From Aneurinibacillus sp. REN35 (GTDB taxonomy: Bacteria > Bacillota > Bacilli > Aneurinibacillales > Aneurinibacillaceae), in contig NZ_JBFTXJ020000004.1 of NCBI RefSeq assembly GCF_041379945.2, forward strand, positions 1-64,000: a stretch of 64,000 nucleotides of DNA. Direction: 5' to 3'. The notes under the pieces are model-generated. The model did not search any database, was not told the origin of the DNA, and saw only the letters and a program-made list of their open reading frames with translations. The translations under genes were made by a program, and so were the position numbers. Each line of letters begins with the position of its first letter. Within the stretch, counting starts at the first letter, position 1. This document shows, in pieces, positions 56,988 to 64,000 of the stretch.

Positions 56988-57764
56988 TTATAACAAGTGC
57001 AGCAAATGCAGAACAGGAAATACAATAATTAAGCTATCAAATCTATCAAGCATTCCACCATGCCCAGGAAGTATTGCTCCTGAATCCTTAACATTAAGTG
57101 TGCGCTTAATTGCCGATTCCATCAAATCTCCAATCTGTCCGCTCACCGAGATCACAAGCCCGATCAAAAGTGCACGCGGAATTGTCAACGACTCTGTCAG
57201 CAACGAAAACACAAGCATGGTTGCCATGGCCAGCGCAATGCCTCCCAGTGCGCCTTCAATGGTCTTATTAGGACTAATAGACGGCCACAACTTTGTTTTG
57301 CCTCGCGCTTTTCCGATAAACAACGCACCCGTATCGGTTGCCCATGTGCTAAACAGAATTGCGAGCATAACCATAAGACCATTCGTTATTCTCGTTTCGT
57401 TCATAAAATGAAAGCCGATTCCAAGATAAAACGCACTAAATAAAAGATAGGCTACATGCTGATATTCTACCCGATTCTTTGAAGCTACAGTAATAAATAG
57501 AAACAGCAGAACAAATAAAAATACGATATCGCCCCGCAGCATATTTCCGCTCCATACCAGATCGGGGAAGAGCAGCAGCCAGAGAAAGGCCAGGCCGGCA
57601 ATACCATGCCAATCCATCAATCGAATATGATTCATCCGAATTAATTCATAATAAGCGAGCGTAGCAAGAAAAAAAACAAGGGCAGTAAACCAGACGCCTC
57701 CTTGATAAACAACAAGAAGAAAGCCAGCTCCCCCCAAAATCCCTGTTATTACCCGTGTTTTCAA
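56988..57764 (-). CDS. cdsA: Phosphatidate cytidylyltransferase
   Basis: A 258-residue polytopic membrane enzyme that makes CDP-diacylglycerol for phospholipid synthesis. About eight hydrophobic helices are visible. The CdsA signature SVSGQIGDLMESAIKR, then GHGGMLDRFDS with the metal-binding Asp, is intact near the C-terminus. I prefer TTG at 57764 because GAGGTGG lies about 5 bases upstream and the product then begins MKTRVITGI as in relatives; GTG at 57773 overlaps that site. Confidence 0.94.
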   Translation of the reverse strand: MKTRVITGILGGAGFLLVVYQGGVWFTALVFFLATLAYYELIRMNHIRLMDWHGIAGLAFLWLLLFPDLVWSGNMLRGDIVFLFVLLFLFITVASKNRVEYQHVAYLLFSAFYLGIGFHFMNETRITNGLMVMLAILFSTWATDTGALFIGKARGKTKLWPSISPNKTIEGALGGIALAMATMLVFSLLTESLTIPRALLIGLVISVSGQIGDLMESAIKRTLNVKDSGAILPGHGGMLDRFDSLIIVFPVLHLLHLL

Positions 57765-57793
57765 GCATTCCACCTCTTACCTGGCGCTACCTG

Positions 57794-58570
57794 TTATGTT
57801 AGTGCACCATATCGTCTGTTCCGCTGTTGATATGCTTTCATTGCTTCATAAAAATGTTTGCGGGAAAAGTCAGGCCAGTAGACATCGCTAAACCAAAGTT
57901 CACTGTAAGCGAGCTGCCAAAGCATAAAGTTGCTCAGTCGAAGCTCTCCGCTTGTGCGAATGAGAAGGTCCGGATCTGGCAGACCGCATGTAGTCAGGTG
58001 CGAACTAAATAGCGCTTCATCGATTTGCTCCACATTCAGTGTGCCGGCCTTGACCTCCTGTGCGATTTGCTGAATCGCTGTCACCATCTCTGCGCGACTT
58101 CCGTAATTAAGCGCAAAGTTAAGGATTAGACCAGTATTCTCACGCGTTCTCTCTCTTGCTTGTGTGACAGCTTTGAGCGTATAATCCGGCAGATCTTCTT
58201 CATAGCCGACCATGCGCACTTGTACATTGCGCTCGATTAACTCTTCCAACTCTGTCGCCAAATATTCTTGGGGCAGGCGCATCAAATACTCAACCTCTTG
58301 GGCAGGCCGTTTCCAATTTTCTGTTGAAAAAGCATACAGCGTTAATACTTCTACGCCCAATTCATCTGCTGCTTTCGTAATCTCCTTGACCGTCTTCATA
58401 CCGGCACGGTGTCCGGCCACACGCGGCAGTGCACGCTTTTTGGCCCATCTTCCGTTTCCATCCATGATAATAGCCACATGTTTTGGCACATTGTGCGGAT
58501 CTAGATCATACTCGCCAAGCAGCGAATTGTCTTCGTTTTTTTGCATCCACCTGGTTAGTTTATCAAGCAT
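57794..58570 (-). CDS. uppS: Isoprenyl transferase (undecaprenyl diphosphate synthase)
   Basis: A 258-residue cis-prenyltransferase making the C55 carrier lipid for cell wall synthesis. AIIMDGNGRWAKKR holds the catalytic Asp, HRAGMKTVKEI and LTLYAFSTENWKRP follow, and PDLLIRTSGELRLSNFMLWQLAYSEL is typical. ATG 58570 (GGGGGAACG upstream) is preferred because the longer frame begins inside the frr terminator. Confidence 0.95.
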   Translation of the reverse strand: MLDKLTRWMQKNEDNSLLGEYDLDPHNVPKHVAIIMDGNGRWAKKRALPRVAGHRAGMKTVKEITKAADELGVEVLTLYAFSTENWKRPAQEVEYLMRLPQEYLATELEELIERNVQVRMVGYEEDLPDYTLKAVTQARERTRENTGLILNFALNYGSRAEMVTAIQQIAQEVKAGTLNVEQIDEALFSSHLTTCGLPDPDLLIRTSGELRLSNFMLWQLAYSELWFSDVYWPDFSRKHFYEAMKAYQQRNRRYGALT

Positions 58571-58604
58571 ACGTACGTTCCCCCGTACATTCAAATATAT
58601 CATA

Positions 58605-58628
58605 AACCCCCTCACCTACGAGGGGGTT
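58605..58628 (-). terminator. Hairpin after frr
   Basis: CCCCCTC and GAGGGGG form a GC-rich stem with a 6-base loop, followed by TTTATG, 6 bases after the frr stop. The short T-run suggests partial read-through into uppS. Confidence 0.65.
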
Positions 58629-58633
58629 AATTG

Positions 58634-59191
58634 TTACACTTCCATGATTTCTTTTTCTTTATCAGCAATGACTTGATCAATAATAGCAACATGCTTATCT
58701 GTCGCCTTTTGTACCAAATCTTGATTATGCTTCATATCATCTTCCGTAATGTCGCCATTTTTCTCCAGCTTTTTGATGGAGTCATTTGCATCACGGCGAA
58801 TGTTACGAACGGCTACCTTTGCTTCTTCGCCCTCTTTTTTCGCCAGCTTAACGAGCTCCATGCGGCGCTGCTCTGTTAACGCAGGGATCGAGATGCGAAT
58901 GACATTGCCGTCATTTGTCGGTGTTAAGCCAAGGTCAGACTTCAGAATCGACTTTTCGATTGGACCAAGCATCGTCTTCTCCCATGGCTGAATCACAAGC
59001 AGGCGAGGTTCTGGCGTACTTACATTCGCTACTTGGTTTACCGGAACCGGAGAGCCATAGTACTCAACCGTTACCCGATCCAGTAAAGAAGGAGTGGCTC
59101 GGCCTACACGAAGCGTAGTAAGTTCCCGTTTTAAGGAAGCAATGGCTTTATCCATTCTCTCTTCGGCTTCTTTTAACACTTGCTTTGGCAT
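58634..59191 (-). CDS. frr: Ribosome recycling factor
   Basis: A 185-residue RRF that splits post-termination ribosomes with [42 protein letters not shown] and the C-terminal helices ([13 protein letters not shown]) match the family. GGAGAATAAGAACG precedes the ATG, 5 bases after pyrH. Confidence 0.97.
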   Translation of the reverse strand: MPKQVLKEAEERMDKAIASLKRELTTLRVGRATPSLLDRVTVEYYGSPVPVNQVANVSTPEPRLLVIQPWEKTMLGPIEKSILKSDLGLTPTNDGNVIRISIPALTEQRRMELVKLAKKEGEEAKVAVRNIRRDANDSIKKLEKNGDITEDDMKHNQDLVQKATDKHVAIIDQVIADKEKEIMEV

Positions 59192-59196
59192 CGTTC

Positions 59197-60027
<831 letters not shown>

Positions 60028-60036
60028 TTCTGGGTA

Positions 60037-60924
60037 TTATTGTTTTTTCGTTTGCGCCATTACTTCTTCAGCGAAGTTGTCGACTTTTTTCTCAATACCT
60101 TCGCCTACTTCATAGCGAACAAAACGTACAACATCTGTGTTGTTTGCTTTTAGTAAATCTTTTACTTTTTTATCGGAATCTTTTACGAAAGTTTGTTCAA
60201 CTAGGCAAACTTCTTCGTAATATTTGTTCAAGCGGCCTTCTACCATCTTTTGTACGATGTTTTCTGGCTTGCCTTCATTTAATGCTTGAGCAGTCAATAC
60301 TTCGCGCTCTCTATCTAGCTCGCTTGCATCTACTTCATCACGTTTTACATATGTCGGTTTAGCAGCAGCGATCTGCATAGCCAAATCTCTTGCCAGATCT
60401 TCATTTGTAGTATTGGCAAGCTCAATTAAAACACCGATACGGCCGCCCATATGCAGGTAATGACCGAACAGGTTGCCATCCGGCTTCTCAAGGATTTCAA
60501 AGCGGCGGATGTTCATGTTCTCACCGATTGTTGAGATTTTCTCATTAAGCACTTCTTGCAGCGCTGCACCTTCGCCTTTGAACGCTTGTCCAAGCGCTTC
60601 ATCTACATTTGCCGGACGCTGGCTTAGCAGATGCTCAGTAATTTCTTGCACGAAGTTTTGGAAGTTTTCGTTTTTCGCTACGAAATCTGTTTCGGAGTTC
60701 ACTTCTACGATTACACCCATGTTTCCTTCAGTTGAAACAGCTGTCAGACCTTCAGCAGCAATACGGTCTGATTTTTTCGCAGCTTTTGCGATACCTTTTT
60801 CACGAAGAATGTCAACCGCTTTTTCCATATCTCCATTGGATTCTTGCAGCGCTTTTTTACAATCCATCATACCTGCACCTGTTTTGTCACGCAGCTCTTT
60901 TACCATGCTTGCACTAATTGCCAT
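60037..60924 (-). CDS. tsf: Elongation factor Ts
   Basis: A 295-residue EF-Ts, the GDP exchange factor of EF-Tu. The N-terminal UBA-like part [22 protein letters not shown], the core motif [14 protein letters not shown] with the Asp-Phe pair, and the end [12 protein letters not shown] are conserved. GAGGATTTTCTC precedes the ATG. It follows rpsB across a hairpin. Confidence 0.97.
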   Translation of the reverse strand: MAISASMVKELRDKTGAGMMDCKKALQESNGDMEKAVDILREKGIAKAAKKSDRIAAEGLTAVSTEGNMGVIVEVNSETDFVAKNENFQNFVQEITEHLLSQRPANVDEALGQAFKGEGAALQEVLNEKISTIGENMNIRRFEILEKPDGNLFGHYLHMGGRIGVLIELANTTNEDLARDLAMQIAAAKPTYVKRDEVDASELDREREVLTAQALNEGKPENIVQKMVEGRLNKYYEEVCLVEQTFVKDSDKKVKDLLKANNTDVVRFVRYEVGEGIEKKVDNFAEEVMAQTKKQ

Positions 60925-60991
60925 GAGAAAATCCTCCTACATGTTTATTATGTGTAAATTAATAAGGATTTGTATCGTTATTTTCTGTAAC

Positions 60992-61021
60992 AAAAGGGCG
61001 AAAGGTTACCCCCTTCGCCCA
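60992..61021 (-). terminator. Hairpin between rpsB and tsf
   Basis: GGGCGAAGGGGG and CCTTTCGCCC form a bulged stem followed by TTTTGTTA on the minus strand. It probably attenuates transcription from rpsB into tsf. Confidence 0.7.
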
Positions 61022-61042
61022 CCCTTACAGTACTTGCGGAAC

Positions 61043-61753
61043 TTATACAGTCGCTGCGACTTCTTCTCCGGAACCTTGGTTTCCTTCAAGAACCGCATCC
61101 GCCATTTTTGCTGTCAGAAGTTTCACAGCACGGATCGCATCATCATTACCCGGAATTACATAATCGATTTCGTCCGGATCGCAGTTTGTATCAACGATAC
61201 CTACGAGTGGGATACCAAGTTTGCGAGCTTCCGCAACAGCGATACGCTCTTTGCGAGGATCGATTACGAAAATCGCATCCGGCAGACCCTTCATTGTGCT
61301 GATACCGCCCAAGAATTTCTCCAGACGTTCTTTTTCTTTGCGAAGCAAGATAACTTCTTTCTTAGGAAGAAGTTCAAATGTACCGTCATTCTCCATTTGA
61401 TTCAATTGATGAAGACGTGCTACACGTTTTTGGATGGTAGAAAAGTTAGTCAGCGTACCACCCAACCAACGTTGGTTGATATAGTACATGCCGCAACGCT
61501 GAGCTTCTTCAGCTACAGACTCTTGCGCTTGTTTTTTCGTACCTACAAACAGGATTTTACCGCCAGAAGCCGCTACTTCGCGAACGAAGTTATAAGCTTC
61601 CTCAACTTTTTTCACTGTTTTTTGCAAATCAATAATATAAATTCCGTTACGTTCGGTGAAGATATAGCGGGACATCTTCGGGTTCCAGCGACGAGTCTGG
61701 TGACCAAAGTGCACACCTGCTTCCAGCAATTGTTTCATAGAAATTACTGCCAT
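61043..61753 (-). CDS. rpsB: 30S ribosomal protein S2
   Basis: A 236-residue S2. [54 protein letters not shown] and the C-terminal [21 protein letters not shown] are conserved. ATG 61753 has AGGAGG about 11 bases upstream and matches the usual start; the longer in-frame extension runs through the leader. It is a single-gene head of the rpsB-tsf unit. Confidence 0.97.
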   Translation of the reverse strand: MAVISMKQLLEAGVHFGHQTRRWNPKMSRYIFTERNGIYIIDLQKTVKKVEEAYNFVREVAASGGKILFVGTKKQAQESVAEEAQRCGMYYINQRWLGGTLTNFSTIQKRVARLHQLNQMENDGTFELLPKKEVILLRKEKERLEKFLGGISTMKGLPDAIFVIDPRKERIAVAEARKLGIPLVGIVDTNCDPDEIDYVIPGNDDAIRAVKLLTAKMADAVLEGNQGSGEEVAATV

Positions 61754-61885
61754 CTCCAACGACACCTCCTCTAAAATGGTTTTTTGTAAAGCCTCCGTCC
61801 TTCGCATCTTCGAATGAGACTTGTACATATAGCATAAGCACCTTCATCCGAATTGAAGAACGTGTGTATTTTCACACCGTTTGTA

Positions 61886-61914
61886 AATATACCATAGGTG
61901 TAAAAAAAATGCAA
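61886..61914 (-). promoter_or_regulatory. rpsB: Likely rpsB promoter
   Basis: TTGCAT (61909-61914) and TATATT (61886-61891) on the minus strand are separated by 17 bases. The about 130-base leader that follows contains a small hairpin (GTGTG/CACAC, 61860-61880). Position between the SwrB-like gene and rpsB fits an own sigma A promoter. Confidence 0.6.
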
Positions 61915-61930
61915 CAAACAAGAACGAATT

Positions 61931-62437
61931 TTATTTTACAGATGGCATGCCCTGTTTTTTTAACAGTTGAATGACCATCTCGACTTCTCCGTTTCCGATA
62001 CCTAATTTACGCGCGATATCAGAGACAGGCATTCCCTGTGCGTACAATTCTGGGATCTCTTTATACTCATCTTTAAGAAAGGAAGGAAGCGGAGGTACAG
62101 AAGGAGCTTTCCCACGAGGCGTTTCTCCCTGGGCATGTTCACGTTCCGTCATCCGCTTCATCACTTCTTCCTGCTTATGTGCCAACTCTTCTGTTTGCTT
62201 TCGAAGAGCGGCCAACTCTTCCTTCATACCGGTCAATTCAAGGTCAACCATGCGTTTAATTTGTGCTGTAGTACGCGTAAGTTCCTTATTTTCCTGCTCA
62301 AAGTCTGCCATTAGTTCATGGAGCGTCTCTTCCATCTTCTTCTCTTGGGAAGAATGTCTGTTGTCATTTTTATTGACTGCACGTAATACAAGCAATAAAA
62401 CAACAATGGTAAGGGCTGAAAGCCAGATTTCTGTCAT
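61931..62437 (-). CDS. SwrB-position membrane-anchored coiled-coil protein (DUF6115-like)
   Basis: A 168-residue protein with one N-terminal membrane helix (about residues 4-20) and a long coiled coil (about 33-100: MEETLHELMADFEQENKELTRTT.., MKEELAALRKQTEELAHKQEEV). A C-terminal helix-turn-helix-like segment follows (YAQGMPVSDIARKLGIGNGEVEMVIQLLK). It lies just upstream of rpsB, the place of swrB (ylxL) at the end of the fla/che operon in Bacillus subtilis, where SwrB promotes flagellar basal body activation. Sequence identity to SwrB is not clear, so function is inferred from position. Confidence 0.7.
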   Translation of the reverse strand: MTEIWLSALTIVVLLLVLRAVNKNDNRHSSQEKKMEETLHELMADFEQENKELTRTTAQIKRMVDLELTGMKEELAALRKQTEELAHKQEEVMKRMTEREHAQGETPRGKAPSVPPLPSFLKDEYKEIPELYAQGMPVSDIARKLGIGNGEVEMVIQLLKKQGMPSVK

Positions 62438-62469
62438 GCATGTTCACCAACTGTTGATAAAAATTATAA

Positions 62470-62793
62470 TTATAGCGTAATATCCAAGCTATGCCCTTTA
62501 TATGGATGGAGATTTTCTTTCTCTGCATCTAAAAGTAACGAGGTTTTCTTTTGCCGATGCTTTCCACCTTGTTCTTGGCCCTTGTTTTGGCCGTTTGCAT
62601 CTTGATTGATATTCGTTTCGCTTGCTTCTTCCGATCTGGCTATACGTGTGCGGTTCACTTCATCTTTTTGTTCTTGATCAAGCGCAAGCCCAGCCTGCTC
62701 TTGCTGTGGACGCTGCTGTAACTGCTCTTGTATTTTTCCTATATCCTGCATACGGGGAATGGCAATCTGAAGCTCCAACGCACGCAATGTCAT
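62470..62793 (-). CDS. Small hydrophilic protein, unknown
   Basis: A 107-residue protein, very rich in Gln, Glu and Lys (QEQLQQRPQQEQAG, QNKGQEQGGKHRQKK), with a short ordered N-terminus (LRALELQIAIPRMQDIGK) and end (HPYKGHSLDITL). Most of it is probably disordered. AAAGAGGTGG precedes the ATG. It lies between the FapA-like gene and the SwrB-position gene and is probably co-transcribed with them. Confidence 0.7.
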   Translation of the reverse strand: MTLRALELQIAIPRMQDIGKIQEQLQQRPQQEQAGLALDQEQKDEVNRTRIARSEEASETNINQDANGQNKGQEQGGKHRQKKTSLLLDAEKENLHPYKGHSLDITL

Positions 62794-62822
62794 CTAGGCC
62801 ACCTCTTTCCTTCCTTTTTACC

Positions 62823-64000
62823 TTACAGTAATGTGGAGGTTATATGACCATCTTCGCCAAGGACGAAGGCTGCCTTGCTATGATTTTCCTTAATAAAACG
62901 AATCGCATTGCCAAATACCAGCTTGGTGCCGCTATACATCACGCTCCAGCATTCGACACGGGCTTTTTCCATCGCATTTATCTTTTGTTCAATTTCCTGT
63001 ATTCTCTCTTTGGCCTGTGCATGCTTTTTTTCTGCCAATAGCTTTGTGTTCGTAAATTTGATCTGCATCGCTCTTTTATCAGCCGTTATCTTTCCCTGCA
63101 TGGCAAGCTGGTCTATAAAACGCAGGCCCTGATCCGACTTTTCAATTGAATCCACATGTTCTTTTAGCTCCGCTTTTAACTTGCTCCATTCATCGCGCAG
63201 CTTTGGATTAGCGCCTACCTCAATCGTTGTTGGCGTATTCGTCATATTACCAATGATTTTGGCCACCACTTTTTCACCGGCCTGTGCCGTCCCACCTACA
63301 ATGAGTCCTTTTGTCGCCTTACAAATAATATCCCGACCTGCGCTAACCTGGCTGTGCATAATCACTTGCGATACAATGATATCATTTTCAGCTTTTACCA
63401 CAGCATTTTGAACAAAACCTGTCTTCACGTCCACACCGGCCTGCACACTTCCTTTATGCTGGCCGATGATTCCGCCTCTAATCTCAATCGTGCCTTTTGC
63501 TTCTAGTGTAGCGCTTTCCACGCTACCGGCAATGCGAATATCGCCTCCTGCTTTAATCGAAAAACCAGGATGCACATTTCCATGTATTACGACATTACCG
63601 ATAAAATCAATGTTCCCCACTGAAAAATCCACATCTTCCTTCACTTCAAAAACAGAAAGTACGTTGATTTTCCCCTTTTCAGTAATGGAGACTTGACCAT
63701 CAATTGCAGCATACACATTATTTTTCTCTTGGTCTAACAATACATTTTTTCCGATTTTGAAGCGCGCTTCTTTTCCGTCTTTGGCTGCTACCACATCTCC
63801 GCTTACATTTTTCCCAGGCTGACCTTTGGTCGGAGAGATCTTCTTGGCAAGCAATTGGCCTTTTGTTACATTTAGAAGCTGAAGAACATTATAGTAGTCA
63901 ACACTACCATCCTCTCGCTCCTTTGGCCCCTTCTTCTCAGAAGGTCGTACCACATACTCAATGTATCCAGCCTGACCGGTCACCGGTGGCGTTCCCTCGG
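62823..64000 (-). CDS. DUF342 / FapA-like protein, partial at window edge
   Basis: The frame is open to base 64000, so the N-terminus is outside the window; the GTG at 63983 is internal. The visible about 392 residues begin with EGTPPVTGQAGYIEY, typical of FapA. The FapA N-terminal region is followed by a right-handed beta-helix (about 115-265: repeated GDIRIAGSVES, GTIEIRGGIIGQ, NDIIVSQVIM) and a C-terminal coiled coil (about 280-355). DUF342 proteins are linked to polar flagellar assembly and often lie near sigD or che genes, which fits this place upstream of rpsB. Confidence 0.85.
   Translation of the reverse strand, partial: EGTPPVTGQAGYIEYVVRPSEKKGPKEREDGSVDYYNVLQLLNVTKGQLLAKKISPTKGQPGKNVSGDVVAAKDGKEARFKIGKNVLLDQEKNNVYAAIDGQVSITEKGKINVLSVFEVKEDVDFSVGNIDFIGNVVIHGNVHPGFSIKAGGDIRIAGSVESATLEAKGTIEIRGGIIGQHKGSVQAGVDVKTGFVQNAVVKAENDIIVSQVIMHSQVSAGRDIICKATKGLIVGGTAQAGEKVVAKIIGNMTNTPTTIEVGANPKLRDEWSKLKAELKEHVDSIEKSDQGLRFIDQLAMQGKITADKRAMQIKFTNTKLLAEKKHAQAKERIQEIEQKINAMEKARVECWSVMYSGTKLVFGNAIRFIKENHSKAAFVLGEDGHITSTLL

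Noticed and set aside
60473-61774. Long plus-strand open frame of 433 codons
   Set aside because: It lies antisense to tsf and rpsB, whose identity is certain, and its translation has no family pattern or ribosome binding site.

Overview
The window is chromosomal DNA from a spore-forming Firmicute of the order Bacillales. Gene order and content fit the Aneurinibacillus/Brevibacillus side of Paenibacillaceae, but the genus is inferred from synteny and gene families, not from a search. Supporting signs are the dipicolinate synthase genes dpaA and dpaB, PolC, the rpsB-tsf-pyrH-frr-uppS-cdsA-dxr-rseP-proS-polC-rimP-nusA-infB order, strong AGGAGG ribosome binding sites and many U-tract terminators.

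The right part, about 27.0-64 kb, is a conserved housekeeping block, nearly all on the minus strand. Read in transcription order from the right it holds the tail of a motility/sigD-type operon (a DUF342/FapA-like gene cut by the window edge, a small protein and a SwrB-position protein). Next come translation (rpsB, tsf, frr), nucleotide and envelope genes (pyrH, uppS, cdsA, dxr, rseP), proS and polC, the nusA-infB operon (rimP, nusA, rnpM/ylxR, ylxQ, infB, rbfA, nrnA, truB, ribF, rpsO) and pnp. The block ends with ylxY, mlpA, dut, ylmC, dpaA, dpaB, asd, dapG, dapA and an RNase J gene. The last group joins the aspartate/DAP pathway to dipicolinate synthesis for the spore core. The usual DUF503 gene ylxP between infB and rbfA is missing, and the DHH phosphoesterase nrnA lies between rbfA and truB.

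The left part, about 1-26.9 kb, is accessory DNA: single genes or pairs on both strands, with regulators (PadR, LysR, a double-HTH MerR), transporters (MFS, DoxX), DinB, NTF2-like, DUF849/BKACE, Amj flippase, a tautomerase, a macro domain, an MBL hydrolase, an alpha/beta hydrolase and a rifampicin phosphotransferase (rph). It carries many decayed genes: an IS1595-type transposase, a radC piece lacking its catalytic core, the start of a copper-ATPase gene with its promoter, an IS3 orfA piece, a DUF4241 gene with a stop at a conserved Trp, a frameshifted GNAT gene and the tail of an SLH-domain gene.

The most interesting accessory segment is about 12.5-16 kb. A prolyl-4-hydroxylase-type 2OG-Fe(II) oxygenase gene lies just upstream, on the same strand, of a Cys-rich protein with a short Gly-Pro-Pro collagen-like stretch and a predicted jelly-roll domain. 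Nearby are two paralogous small beta-rich proteins, one preceded by a perfect 96-bp tandem duplication. This may be a surface or spore-coat set with hydroxylated collagen-like protein. Other points to check are a six-residue leader ORF and a 12-bp inverted repeat upstream of rph, and a possible attenuator before proS.
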